This document shows, one piece after another, positions 50,901 to 60,190 of a stretch of DNA of 64,000 nt (position 1 is the first letter of the stretch; each line of letters opens with the position of its first letter). Made by a program: the position numbers and the translations under genes. The DNA is from Chitinophagales bacterium (lineage in GTDB: Bacteria; Bacteroidota; Bacteroidia; Chitinophagales; Chitinophagaceae). A model generated the notes under the pieces. That model saw only the letters and a list, made by a program, of their open reading frames with translations, did not search any database and was not told where the DNA came from. The stretch covers positions 35,535-99,534 of the forward strand of contig JAFLBM010000019.1 in NCBI GenBank assembly GCA_017303455.1, written 5' to 3'.

Positions 50901-51383
50901 TTATTCTTTTCTTTTTGTCTTGTCAACTAATTGTGGTGCATTAAGCTTTTTTATTTTATAATCGTCGTCAATAATATAGGTATAAACTTTATCGCTTATT
51001 TGTGGCGGTGGAAAAGTCAGTACAATGTCTGCCCTTAAAAGATTAAACACTGTGTCGTAACCTTTAAATAATGGAATTATAATGATGAGTCTTTCAAAAT
51101 TGTTTTGTGGGTCATACTTAACAATCCATTTGTCTTTTGTCGGAAGTCCAAACCTTTTTATAAAATTATAGGCCTTGTTCACATAAAAATCTCTTGATTC
51201 CTTGTCACTTATTTTATCGTCAATATCTGGATAGGAATAGTCAAGAATTTTGTCAGAAGAATTATTTTTTAGGCACTCAATAAATTTTTCAGCAGTTTTT
51301 AGCCTTGTTTCAACAAAAGAATCCTGTCCTTTACAAGAAGGCAGCATTGTCAGAGCTAATAAAAAAATAATTGTTTGTCGCAT
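50901..51383 (-). CDS. Small lipoprotein, unknown
   Basis: About 160 residues from the ATG at 51383, chosen because the lipoprotein signal starts there (MRQTIIFLLALTMLPSC). The mature part has an Asp-rich helix and beta segments (FVETRLKTAEKFIECLKNN; FERLIIIIPLFKGYDTVFNL), with no family I know. It is AT-rich and ends at double-hairpin copy 4. Confidence 0.55.
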   Translation of the reverse strand: MRQTIIFLLALTMLPSCKGQDSFVETRLKTAEKFIECLKNNSSDKILDYSYPDIDDKISDKESRDFYVNKAYNFIKRFGLPTKDKWIVKYDPQNNFERLIIIIPLFKGYDTVFNLLRADIVLTFPPPQISDKVYTYIIDDDYKIKKLNAPQLVDKTKRKE

Positions 51384-51471
51384 AGCGGTTGTTTGGCATG
51401 GCATACAACACATAAATATAAAGCATTGCTGATACTTTTTATCCTTGCATTATATGGTTGCAATACCAATT

Positions 51472-51499
51472 AAAAAGCCTGCAACTCTCGTTACAGGCT
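51472..51499 (-). terminator. Intrinsic terminator of ppdK
   Basis: On the minus strand AGCCTGTAAC (51499-51490), GAGA, GTTGCAGGCT (51485-51476) with one mismatch, then five Ts. It is 36 bases past the ppdK stop. Confidence 0.85.
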
Positions 51500-51535
51500 C
51501 TTTGGCTTTAGGGTGTTCTTCAAAAGATATATTTC

Positions 51536-54295
51536 TTATTTCTTTTTTCTCGGTGTTTCCAGGGCGGCCTGGGCAGCGGCTAACCGTGCAATCGGCACCC
51601 GGAACGGAGAACAACTGACATAGTTCATTCCAATGCGGTGGCAGAACTTCACACTTTCGGGGTCACCACCATGCTCCCCACAGATACCTACTTTCAGGTT
51701 GGGTTTGGTGATGCGGCCCCTTTCTGTTCCCACTTTGATCAGCTGGCCAATACCTTCCTGGTCGATGGTCTGGAACGGATCATCAGGTAAAATTTTCAGG
51801 TCGAGGTATTTCGGTAAGAAACCACCGATATCATCGCGGCTGAAACCAAAACTCATTTGCGTCAGGTCATTGGTACCAAAGCTGAAGAAGTCGGCCACGT
51901 TCGCCATGAACTCGGCTCTTAAAGCAGCTCTTGGTGTTTCGATCATGGTTCCGTAGAGATAAGGTATTTTCTTCACTCCCATCTTCTCGCATACTTCTTT
52001 ATAAACCCGGTCAACGATCTCTTTCTGGTGACGCAGTTCATGTGCAATGACTGTTACCGGCACCATGATCTCGGGGAAGGCTTTTTTACCGGCCTTGTTC
52101 AGTTCAGCAGCGGCTTCAAAAATGGCCCGCACCTGCATTTCGGTGATCTCGGGATAACTGATACCGAGACGTACACCACGGTGACCGAGCATCGGGTTGT
52201 TTTCATGCAATGCTAATACTCTCCTGTTCAGCATACCCATACTGATACCGAGTTCTTTGCTGAGTTGTTTCAGTTTTTCTTTATCATGCGGTACAAACTC
52301 ATGCAGGGGTGGATCGAGGAGGCGGATCGTAACAGGGTGCCCGTTCATCACACGCAATGTGTCTTTCACATCTTTCTTCACATATTTGAACAGGCCGTTC
52401 AGTGCATCTCTTCTTTCTTTTTCGGTTTTGCTTACGATCATCTTGCGCAGCTGGAATAAGGGTTCTTCACTGCCTTCACCATAGAACATATGTTCAGTGC
52501 GGAACAAACCAATACCTTCTGCACCAAATTTAACAGCAGTGGTCGCATCACCTGGTGTTTCTGCATTGGCTCTCACACCAATTTGCTTGGTCTTATCCAC
52601 CAGTTTCATCAGGTCTTTATAAGATTGGTTTTTGTCAATATCAATATCCACCAGTGCCATACTGCCTTCATACACCAAACCTTTGGTTCCGTTCAGGCTG
52701 ATCCAGTCACCTTCATGAATGGTAGTACCATCATTGGCTTTGAAGGTTTTGGCTTCCGCATGAATTTCAATATCAGCGCAACCTACTATACAGCATTTAC
52801 CCCAGCCTCTTGCTACCAGTGCCGCATGGGATGTCATACCACCCTTGGTAGTTAAGATTGCCTGTGATTTGTGCATACCATCCACATCTTCGGGAGATGT
52901 TTCTTCTCTTACAAGAATTACTTTTTCTCCTTTTGCCGCCCAGGCCACTGCATCATTGGAAGAGAAAACTACACGGCCTTTGGCACCACCGGGTCCTGCT
53001 GGTAAACCTTTGGCAATCGCCCTGGTAACCGCTTCCACTTTTGGATCCAGCATCGGGAGCAGCAACTCAACCAGCTGGTTGGGGCCTACTCTCATCACCG
53101 CTGTTTTCATATCGATCAGCTTCTCTTTGTACATTTCTGTGGCCATGCGAACAGCAGCCACACCATTACGTTTACCCACCCGGCACTGCAGCATATAGAG
53201 TTTTCCTTTTTCAATGGTAAACTCAATGTCCTGCATATCCTTATAATGTTTCTCCAGGCGTTTCTGGATATCAAATAATTCTTTATAAAGCTTGGGCATT
53301 AATTTTTCCAACGAAGTAAAATGCTTGCTCTGGTCGTTCATCGAATATTCATTCACGGGTGCAGGAGTGCGGATACCGGCCACCACGTCTTCACCCTGTG
53401 CATTCACCAGGTATTCACCATAGAATTTATTTTCACCGGTACCGGGGTTTCTTGTGAAAGCCACACCGGTGCAGCAATCATCGCCCATATTACCAAATAC
53501 CATCGCTTGTACGTTCACGGCAGTTCCCCACTCATCAGGAATTTTTTCAATGCGGCGGTATTCGATAGCTCTTTTACCATTCCAACTGGCAAATACAGCA
53601 CTCACACCTCCCCACATTTGTTCCCAGGGATCATCGGGAAAATCAGCACCCAGCACTTTCTTCACTGTTTTCTTATAATCTTTCACGAGGTCTTTCAGTT
53701 CTTCAGCAGTCAGTTCTGTATCGCTGCTGTAACCTTGTTTGTGTTTGATATGTTCCAGTTTTTCATCGAGTATCTTGCGGATGCCTTTTCCACCTTTTAC
53801 TTCAATGCCACCGGCTTTTTCCATCACCACATCGGCATACATCATGATGAGGCGGCGGTATGCATCATATGCAAAACGTTCATCACCACTTTGTGCAATG
53901 ATGCCTTTGATGGTATTTTCATTCAATCCCACATTCAATACGGTTTCCATCATACCGGGCATACTCTTGCGGGCACCCGAACGTACAGAAACTAATAAAG
54001 GATTAGTAACATCACCGAATTTTTTACCGGCCAGTTTTTCCATTTTGCTGATGGCTTCCTGCACCTGGGCATTCAATACTTTGGGGTATGTTTTCCTGTT
54101 TTTATAGAAATAGGTACACACTTCGGTAGTCACCGTAAAACCGGGAGGAACCGGTAACCGGAGTTTGGGATGACCGGCCATTTCGGCCAGGTTAGCACCC
54201 TTACCACCTAACAGATTTTTCATGGATTCGTTTCCGTCGGCCTTGCCGCCACCGAAAAAGTACACATACTTTCCGGCCTTTGTTTTTGTTGCCAT
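51536..54295 (-). CDS. ppdK: Pyruvate, phosphate dikinase
   Basis: 919 residues. The ATP-grasp domain is N-terminal (LLGGKGANLAEMAG; SVRSGARKSMPGMM), the phosphohistidine domain has GGMTSHAALVARG (His 490), and the C-terminal TIM barrel has the active CGEHGG (Cys 872). It interconverts pyruvate, ATP and Pi with PEP, AMP and PPi. In anaerobes it may run either towards gluconeogenic PEP or towards ATP from PEP and PPi. It is a single-gene unit beside the nuo operon on the same strand. Full length, all key residues present. Confidence 0.97.
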   Translation of the reverse strand: MATKTKAGKYVYFFGGGKADGNESMKNLLGGKGANLAEMAGHPKLRLPVPPGFTVTTEVCTYFYKNRKTYPKVLNAQVQEAISKMEKLAGKKFGDVTNPLLVSVRSGARKSMPGMMETVLNVGLNENTIKGIIAQSGDERFAYDAYRRLIMMYADVVMEKAGGIEVKGGKGIRKILDEKLEHIKHKQGYSSDTELTAEELKDLVKDYKKTVKKVLGADFPDDPWEQMWGGVSAVFASWNGKRAIEYRRIEKIPDEWGTAVNVQAMVFGNMGDDCCTGVAFTRNPGTGENKFYGEYLVNAQGEDVVAGIRTPAPVNEYSMNDQSKHFTSLEKLMPKLYKELFDIQKRLEKHYKDMQDIEFTIEKGKLYMLQCRVGKRNGVAAVRMATEMYKEKLIDMKTAVMRVGPNQLVELLLPMLDPKVEAVTRAIAKGLPAGPGGAKGRVVFSSNDAVAWAAKGEKVILVREETSPEDVDGMHKSQAILTTKGGMTSHAALVARGWGKCCIVGCADIEIHAEAKTFKANDGTTIHEGDWISLNGTKGLVYEGSMALVDIDIDKNQSYKDLMKLVDKTKQIGVRANAETPGDATTAVKFGAEGIGLFRTEHMFYGEGSEEPLFQLRKMIVSKTEKERRDALNGLFKYVKKDVKDTLRVMNGHPVTIRLLDPPLHEFVPHDKEKLKQLSKELGISMGMLNRRVLALHENNPMLGHRGVRLGISYPEITEMQVRAIFEAAAELNKAGKKAFPEIMVPVTVIAHELRHQKEIVDRVYKEVCEKMGVKKIPYLYGTMIETPRAALRAEFMANVADFFSFGTNDLTQMSFGFSRDDIGGFLPKYLDLKILPDDPFQTIDQEGIGQLIKVGTERGRITKPNLKVGICGEHGGDPESVKFCHRIGMNYVSCSPFRVPIARLAAAQAALETPRKKK

Positions 54296-54470
54296 AATGA
54301 AGAACTTTTGTATGCTGCATAGTTAGCAACGACGGCGGGCAATAATGAAAACACAGGTCAGAAAGCGGCTTGATTATTATCAGTGAAAGGATGATACTAA
54401 ACAGGTTTGGTCTTTTACCGGGTAAAAGGAGTTTAAATAGCTGAAAGAACAGGAGTTGACAGGAACTAAA

Positions 54471-54496
54471 CAGCCCCGGTTTAAAGACCGGGGCTG
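54471..54496 (-). terminator. Terminator at the end of the nuo unit
   Basis: CAGCCCCGGT (54471-54480) pairs perfectly with ACCGGGGCTG (54487-54496), loop TTAAAG. It is 46 bases past the stop of the gene at 54542. The T run on the minus strand is short. The rest of 54296-54541 shows no gene and should contain the ppdK promoter, which I could not identify. Confidence 0.75.
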
Positions 54497-54541
54497 CTGA
54501 ATAAACTTATTTGATTAACGGCTTTAACTGTTGAACAGTGA

Positions 54542-54928
54542 CTATGTATGCTCATAATAAGGGATCTCATCATCGCTAACCGCTTCTTTCTGGTTCCAGT
54601 AAGCCTGGGTAACGATATGGCCGTCTTTGGTTTTCAGCATCCGGCCGAAAATAGCATTGACAGCATTAAATGTATAATCAGTCACACCAACCGTAAATGT
54701 TTCAGCCACTGCTGGCGGAGGCGGTGGTGCTGCAGCCACTTCAGCTTCGGCGGGTTTGGGAGCAGGTGCAGCCTTGGGTGCCGGTGAAGGAATAACGATC
54801 ACCGTATACCGGTTGTATTCCAGCAATGCTTTCAGGAAGGCCACTCTTTCGGGCTTTACATTCTTTTCCACGATGCCGCATTTCACACCGTCCAGTTCTT
54901 CAAATTCATGATTTTTATTGAGTGCCAT
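54542..54928 (-). CDS. Small protein with Pro-Ala linker at the end of the nuo operon, unknown
   Basis: 128 residues in three parts: an alpha/beta N-terminus (KNHEFEELDGVKCGIVEKNV, FLKALLEYNRYTVIVI), a Pro/Ala/Glu-rich linker (SPAPKAAPAPKPAEAEVAAA), and a C-terminal part (FTVGVTDYTFNAVNAIFGRM). The layout recalls biotin-carrier linkers, but no biotin Met-Lys-Met is present. It lies 56 bases after nuoN on the same strand and before a terminator, so it is likely cotranscribed with complex I. The function is unknown. Confidence 0.6.
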   Translation of the reverse strand: MALNKNHEFEELDGVKCGIVEKNVKPERVAFLKALLEYNRYTVIVIPSPAPKAAPAPKPAEAEVAAAPPPPPAVAETFTVGVTDYTFNAVNAIFGRMLKTKDGHIVTQAYWNQKEAVSDDEIPYYEHT

Positions 54929-54984
54929 ACAGGTTTTGTTGTTTGAAGTTTATGGTTTGAGTTGATGGCAGTTCTTTTGGTGGC

Positions 54985-56382
54985 TTATTGTAATGATTCA
55001 ATATGTTCAAATACCCAACTTAATAATCCGAGTAAAACAATACCGGCTCCGCAAATGAGCAAGGCCATTTTTACGGAAGCACTGATCTTAATTTTCTCAA
55101 TCGGTTGTTCATTCTTATCCATGAATACCGCTCTCACCACTCTTAAATAATAAAACAACGAAATGATCATATTCAGTGCTGCCACGGTAATGAACCAGTA
55201 AGCAGCTGTTGAACCCGCAGCGGTCAGCAGGAATAATTTACCAAAGAAACCGGCAGTGGGTGGAATACCTGCCAGCGAGAATAAGGCTAAAGCCAGTATC
55301 CAGCTGAGGAAGGGATTGGTTTTATACAAGCCTTTATAATCATCAATATTTTCTTTACCGGTATTTTCAGAGATAACAGCCGCCACACCAAAAGAGGCCA
55401 GGTTAGAGAATACATAGATCAGTACAAAATACACAACAGATGTAGTACCGATCACCGCATTGCTGCTGATACCTGCTAAGATAAAACCCACCTGTGCAAT
55501 AGAAGAAAATGCCAGGAAGCGTTTGATATTCTGCTGGCGAAGGGCAAACAGGTTACCGATCAGCATAGTGGCCACTGCCAGTATCACCAGCATGATGTAC
55601 CAGGTAGCCAGCATGGGCTGAAATACTTTGAACAATGTTGCCATGAAAATAAAGGCCACGGCTCCCTTAGAAACAACAGATAAAAAGGCGGTCACGGCGA
55701 TAGGTGAACCTTCGTACACATCGGCCGTCCATAAATGGAAAGGAACGATGGAGAGTTTGAACGCAAACGCCGTGAATAAAAATACAAAAGCTAAAACCTG
55801 TAAGGGTGATCCATCCAGTAAGCCGGGCAGTTCACTGAAACTGACCGTGCCGGTGGTGCCGTATAATAATGAGATACCGAATAATAAGATACCGGAAGAG
55901 AAGGCGGAAGATAAGATCATCTTCATGGCACCTTCTGAAGAACGTTTTTTATCCAAATCGAAATTGGCCATCGCTGCTACAGGAATAGTCGCCAGTTCTA
56001 ATGACAGGTAGAAAATAAGCAGGTTGCCACTGGAGATCATCAGGAACATACCAAGCAACGCTGACAGCATCAGCAAAAAGAATTCAGCCAGGTGCTGCGT
56101 TTTCTTCAACCAGTCGGCACACAATAAAGAAATAAGATAAACGGCCAGGTTCAAAATACTTTTCTGGAAGGCGATCAGTGGCGTGGTCGTGAACATATCA
56201 CCAAACAGGTTGCCTTCCCCGTTGAAGAAGAAACCCAGTACAAAATTGACCAGTAATAATACCTGTACCAGCGACAGCAGCGATTCGTTCTTCAGTCCCT
56301 TGCCGATCTTGATGAACAGCAACAGGAAGATGATGGCCGTAACCAGCAGTTCGCTTTTCATTAATGTGAGCAACTCATTCAT
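54985..56382 (-). CDS. nuoN: NADH-quinone oxidoreductase subunit N
   Basis: 465 residues, antiporter-like membrane subunit with about 14 helices. The key Lys/Glu-bearing helices are visible (SIVPFHLWTADVYEGSP; KRFLAFSSIAQVGFILAGI). It forms one of the proton channels of complex I. It is the last nuo subunit in the operon, 12 bases after nuoM. Confidence 0.94.
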   Translation of the reverse strand: MNELLTLMKSELLVTAIIFLLLFIKIGKGLKNESLLSLVQVLLLVNFVLGFFFNGEGNLFGDMFTTTPLIAFQKSILNLAVYLISLLCADWLKKTQHLAEFFLLMLSALLGMFLMISSGNLLIFYLSLELATIPVAAMANFDLDKKRSSEGAMKMILSSAFSSGILLFGISLLYGTTGTVSFSELPGLLDGSPLQVLAFVFLFTAFAFKLSIVPFHLWTADVYEGSPIAVTAFLSVVSKGAVAFIFMATLFKVFQPMLATWYIMLVILAVATMLIGNLFALRQQNIKRFLAFSSIAQVGFILAGISSNAVIGTTSVVYFVLIYVFSNLASFGVAAVISENTGKENIDDYKGLYKTNPFLSWILALALFSLAGIPPTAGFFGKLFLLTAAGSTAAYWFITVAALNMIISLFYYLRVVRAVFMDKNEQPIEKIKISASVKMALLICGAGIVLLGLLSWVFEHIESLQ

Positions 56383-56394
56383 CCGATCAATATT

Positions 56395-57897
56395 TTATTT
56401 TCCCGCAATCCTGTTCATGATCTCTTCCGCAGCCGGTCTCAGCAAATCATTTAACCAGCCTGGAGCAATGCCAATGGCTAAAATGCCTGCTACTAAAATG
56501 ATGGCCGCCAGTTTTTCATTCCAGCCGGCATCTTTCAGTTGTAAAAAGCTTTCGTTCTTCACCGGGCCCATGGCGGTTTGGCCAATAGCCCTTAATATAT
56601 ATACAGCTGTTACCACGATAGACATGGCCGCAGCAATAGTTGCTATCCGGTGGAAGGCATCATCATTTTGCCAGGAACCCATGAATACCGTCATCTCGGC
56701 CACAAAGCCACTCAGCCCGGGTAATCCTAAGGAACAAAGGCCAACGATAAAGAATATAGTGCTGATAAAAGGCAATGGTTTCATCAGGCCACCCATTTCA
56801 TTCACCATTCTGGTATGGGTGCGGTCGTAGATCATCCCGATCACAGCGAAGAAGAGTGCTGTCATTAACCCGTGCGATACCATTTGCATCAAGGCACCGG
56901 TGATGGCTGTTTGTGTCAGCATACCGATACCCAGTAAACTGAAACCAACGTGGCTCACCGAAGAATACGCATTGATATATTTCAGGTCCTTCTGCATCAT
57001 GGTGGCGAAAGCACCATATAAAATAGCGATGGCAGAAAGTATGATGATGATATCAGCATATTGTTTGGCTCCTTCAGGTAATAAATAAGTAGCCACCCGT
57101 AAACAACCATAACCACCGAGTTTCATGGAAATACCGGCAAGGAACATGGAACCGGCGGTGGGAGCGGAGGAGTGACCATCGGGCACCCAGGTATGCAACG
57201 GGAACAAGGCCGTGAACACACCAAAGCCAAGAAACAAAAACGGGAATAATAAATGTTGTGTTTCTGCAGGTATTGCTGTTTGGGATAAAGTCAGTATGTC
57301 AAAACTATGCCCGGCTGTGAAATACAAACCCAGCATACCCACTAAGATCAGTGCAGAACCGCCCATCAGCATCAGGGCCAGTTTATTGGCACTGTATTCT
57401 TTTTTACCGCTTCCCCAGATACCGATCAGTAAATATTTAGGTATCACGGAAATTTCAAGGAAGAAGAAAAGAATGAACAGGTCAAGCGAAATAAAGAAAC
57501 CGTATGCACCAAGAGCCAGTAAGAGAAGGAGAAAGTAAAACTCTTTGGTCATCCCTGCCTTGCCGGCAGGCAGGTTCTCAATATTCCAGGAAACTAATAC
57601 ACCGGCGATCACCACAAAGGAGGTCAGTAAGATCATAGCCACAGAAATGCCATCCACGCCAAAATGGAAATTGATACCCAGGGAAGAAAACAAGGGGTAA
57701 TTCATTTCAAAAAATACCTGTTCCGTATTGCCGGCTGCTGTTTCCTGCCGGAAAGCGAGGAGCAATGCAACTGCCAATCCCAGTTGTACAACAGAACCGG
57801 CTAATGATATCCATCTTACCTGCTGCTGGTTGCGGGAAAGCAATACAGCAACCGCTGTCAGTAATGGGGCTCCTATGAGTAATAAAAGGTTCATCAA
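56395..57897 (-). CDS. nuoM: NADH-quinone oxidoreductase subunit M, with in-frame palindromic insert
   Basis: 500 residues, antiporter-like proton channel with about 14 helices (FGVDGISVAMILLTSFVVIAGV in part; FPLHTWVPDGHSSAPTAGSM; LKYINAYSSVSHVGFSLLG). After SWNIEN, on a loop before FYFLLLLLAL, residues 109-115 read LPAGKAG and are coded by a CCTGCC-type palindrome (57554-57574); relatives usually lack it. The loop location explains why it is tolerated. It lies between nuoL (19 bases) and nuoN. Confidence 0.94.
   Translation of the reverse strand: MMNLLLLIGAPLLTAVAVLLSRNQQQVRWISLAGSVVQLGLAVALLLAFRQETAAGNTEQVFFEMNYPLFSSLGINFHFGVDGISVAMILLTSFVVIAGVLVSWNIENLPAGKAGMTKEFYFLLLLLALGAYGFFISLDLFILFFFLEISVIPKYLLIGIWGSGKKEYSANKLALMLMGGSALILVGMLGLYFTAGHSFDILTLSQTAIPAETQHLLFPFLFLGFGVFTALFPLHTWVPDGHSSAPTAGSMFLAGISMKLGGYGCLRVATYLLPEGAKQYADIIIILSAIAILYGAFATMMQKDLKYINAYSSVSHVGFSLLGIGMLTQTAITGALMQMVSHGLMTALFFAVIGMIYDRTHTRMVNEMGGLMKPLPFISTIFFIVGLCSLGLPGLSGFVAEMTVFMGSWQNDDAFHRIATIAAAMSIVVTAVYILRAIGQTAMGPVKNESFLQLKDAGWNEKLAAIILVAGILAIGIAPGWLNDLLRPAAEEIMNRIAGK
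57554..57574. repeat. CCTGCC-type palindrome inside nuoM
   Basis: CCTGCCTTGCCGGCAGGCAG then G, a near-perfect inverted repeat of 21 bases, coding Leu-Pro-Ala-Gly-Lys-Ala-Gly on the minus strand. Related palindromes occur at 62458-62482 and 63883-63897. Confidence 0.75.
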
Positions 57898-57916
57898 TTC
57901 TTATTTATCAAACTAT

Positions 57917-59869
57917 CTATCGCCAAACATAAATAAACAACGCAGCCAGTACGATCACTCCGGCTAAAAAGTAAATAGCATATTGCTGCACTTTACCCGA
58001 TTGCATTTTTTTAATTCCTTCGGAAACTTCCTGCGTCGCTTTACCGGTAAGGTTCACCATGCCATCCACCACATTCCTGTCGAACCAGGCAGCGGGTCTT
58101 CCCACCAGGTTGAACAATATTTTTTTTGTAATGAACAGGTAGACTTCGTCAATATAAAATTTGTGATACGCTGCTTTGTATAACCCACCCAGTGAAGCAG
58201 CCAGTTTCGCCGGCCTGTCATTTTGTTTTTTATAGAACCATAAAGCGATCAGGATACCGGCGAGACCAATAGCAACCGGTGCGATCGAGAAGTTCAAGTG
58301 AAAATGCGATACCAATGGTTTACCGTCGGCACTTACGAATTCACCGAAAGGAATGAAACCGGCAGCGGCTGCACCCACCGCTAATAAGACGAGCGGCATC
58401 ATCATTACGAAACCACCTTCCCCGTGCCTGCCCGCCGTGGCGGGATTTTCACCATGTGCATGATGCGGTTTGTTCCAGAATATATTGAAGTATAACCGGA
58501 ACATATAGAAAGCAGTGAGTCCTGATGTGATCAGTGCGATCCAGTAGATCGTCCTATTGTTCTGGTAAGCGGCTAATAAAATTTCTTCTTTACTAAAGAA
58601 CCCTGCGAAAGGAGGCACACCGGCAATTGCCAGGCAGGCAATTAAGAAAGTGATATGCGTAATGGGCAAATATTTTCTCAGGCCGCCCATGTCTTTCATA
58701 TCGTTACTGTGTACATAATGTATCACCGCACCGGCTCCGAGGAATAATAAGGCTTTGAACATGGCGTGGGTGAACAGGTGGAACATCGAAGCCGTGTAAC
58801 CCAGGGCCGCTTCACCACCATAGCCGGATACACCTAAAGAGAACATCATATAACCTATCTGCGACATGGTGGAATAAGCCAGCACCCGTTTGATATCGGT
58901 TTGTGTGCAGGCAATGATAGCAGCAATGATCGCTGATACAGCACCCACCCAGCCCACTAATTCTAATACGGCAGGTGTGGTGATGGAAAATATAGGGAAC
59001 AATCTTGCTACTAAATAAACGCCGGCCACCACCATCGTAGCAGCATGGATCAATGCAGAAACTGGTGTAGGACCTTCCATCGCATCCGGCAGCCAGATAT
59101 GCAGCGGGAACATGGCACTTTTACCGGCACCGCCGATAAAGACCAGCATCGCTCCCCATGACAAAGCCGACACACCGAGGAAAGAATACGTAACTGATGT
59201 TTTCACTTCATTGGATTCAGGAGAGGTCAGTCTTTCTATCAATGTGGCAAAATCCAGTGTACCGGAACAGAAAGCAAGAATTAAAATGCCGATTAAGAAA
59301 CCGAGATCTGCAAAACGGGTAACGATAAATGCTTTTTTACAGGCAGCCACGGCACTGGGCCTGTCATAATAATAACCGATGAGTAAGAAAGAAGATACAC
59401 CCACTAATTCCCAGAAAATATAGATCTGGAAAATATTACTGGCTACCACCAATCCCAGCATGGAGAAAGTAAACAACCCGAGAAATGCATAATAGGTCGG
59501 AAACCGTTCTTCCCCTTTCAGGTAACCAAGACTGTAGATGTGCACCATCAGCGAAACGAACGTCACCACGACCAGCATCATCACGGAAATAGGATCAATG
59601 AGTAGCCCCATGTCAATGGAAACGCCTTCAGAGAATTCAAGCCAGGTCAGTTGCAGGGGAACAAATTTTTGGTACACACCATTTACGTTGCCATACACGA
59701 AGAAATAATCATAAGCGGTGTACAGGGCTAAAATGGTGGAAATAAGTAAGAGGGCTGTCCCGATGATACCGGAACTGGCTTTGAAATATTTTCTGCCGAA
59801 TAAGCCAAGTAGTATAAACCCGGCAAGCGGCAACAAAGGAATCAGGGCTATGGTAGTTGCGTTGGGCAT
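57917..59869 (-). CDS. nuoL: NADH-quinone oxidoreductase subunit L, with in-frame palindromic insert
   Basis: 650 residues, antiporter-like subunit with the long lateral helix at the C-terminus. Clear motifs: GKSAMFPLHIWLPDAMEGPTP, ALIHAATMVVAGVYL and RVLAYSTMSQIGYM. In the hydrophilic loop after WNKPHHAHG, about residues 475-486 (ENPATAGRHGEGG) are coded by a CCCGCC-GT-GGCGGG hairpin and flank (58421-58446). The rest is normal length. It is 6 bases after nuoK. Confidence 0.95.
   Translation of the reverse strand: MPNATTIALIPLLPLAGFILLGLFGRKYFKASSGIIGTALLLISTILALYTAYDYFFVYGNVNGVYQKFVPLQLTWLEFSEGVSIDMGLLIDPISVMMLVVVTFVSLMVHIYSLGYLKGEERFPTYYAFLGLFTFSMLGLVVASNIFQIYIFWELVGVSSFLLIGYYYDRPSAVAACKKAFIVTRFADLGFLIGILILAFCSGTLDFATLIERLTSPESNEVKTSVTYSFLGVSALSWGAMLVFIGGAGKSAMFPLHIWLPDAMEGPTPVSALIHAATMVVAGVYLVARLFPIFSITTPAVLELVGWVGAVSAIIAAIIACTQTDIKRVLAYSTMSQIGYMMFSLGVSGYGGEAALGYTASMFHLFTHAMFKALLFLGAGAVIHYVHSNDMKDMGGLRKYLPITHITFLIACLAIAGVPPFAGFFSKEEILLAAYQNNRTIYWIALITSGLTAFYMFRLYFNIFWNKPHHAHGENPATAGRHGEGGFVMMMPLVLLAVGAAAAGFIPFGEFVSADGKPLVSHFHLNFSIAPVAIGLAGILIALWFYKKQNDRPAKLAASLGGLYKAAYHKFYIDEVYLFITKKILFNLVGRPAAWFDRNVVDGMVNLTGKATQEVSEGIKKMQSGKVQQYAIYFLAGVIVLAALFIYVWR
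58421..58446. repeat. CCCGCC-type hairpin inside nuoL
   Basis: CCCGCC (58431-58436), GT, GGCGGG (58439-58444), preceded by CCCGTGCCTG. It codes an Asn-Pro-Ala-Thr-Ala-Gly-Arg-type insert in a loop and keeps the frame. Confidence 0.65.
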
Positions 59870-59875
59870 ATGGGT

Positions 59876-60190
59876 TTAATACTTTAGGTCTTCTGCATTC
59901 TCCACATCAATGGACTGGTGACTGCGGTATAAATTGATAATGATCGCAATGGCCACAGCGGCTTCGGCGGCGGCAATAGCGATGATGAATACGGTAAAGA
60001 ACAGGCCATCCAGTTTACCGGGCCAGCAATATTTATTGAAGGCAATGAAATTCAGGTTCACACTGTTCAGGATCAGTTCAATGCTCATCAGCATGGTGAT
60101 CAGGTTCCTTCTTGTTAAAAAACCGTACACACCAATGAAGAATAATGCTGCACTGATAAATAAAATATGGTATAGTCCGGGTTCCATCAT
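59876..60190 (-). CDS. nuoK: NADH-quinone oxidoreductase subunit K
   Basis: 104 residues, three membrane helices, with the conserved membrane Glu in LMSIELILNSVNLNF and in AAAEAAVAIAI. It is part of the proton path linking the quinone site to NuoN, M and L. It overlaps nuoJ by 4 bases. Confidence 0.95.
   Translation of the reverse strand: MMEPGLYHILFISAALFFIGVYGFLTRRNLITMLMSIELILNSVNLNFIAFNKYCWPGKLDGLFFTVFIIAIAAAEAAVAIAIIINLYRSHQSIDVENAEDLKY

Noticed and set aside
53321..53995. Long open frame (224 codons) on the plus strand opposite ppdK
   Set aside because: It is antisense to a full-length, well-conserved ppdK, and its translation is Cys/His/Phe-rich low-quality sequence with no motif.
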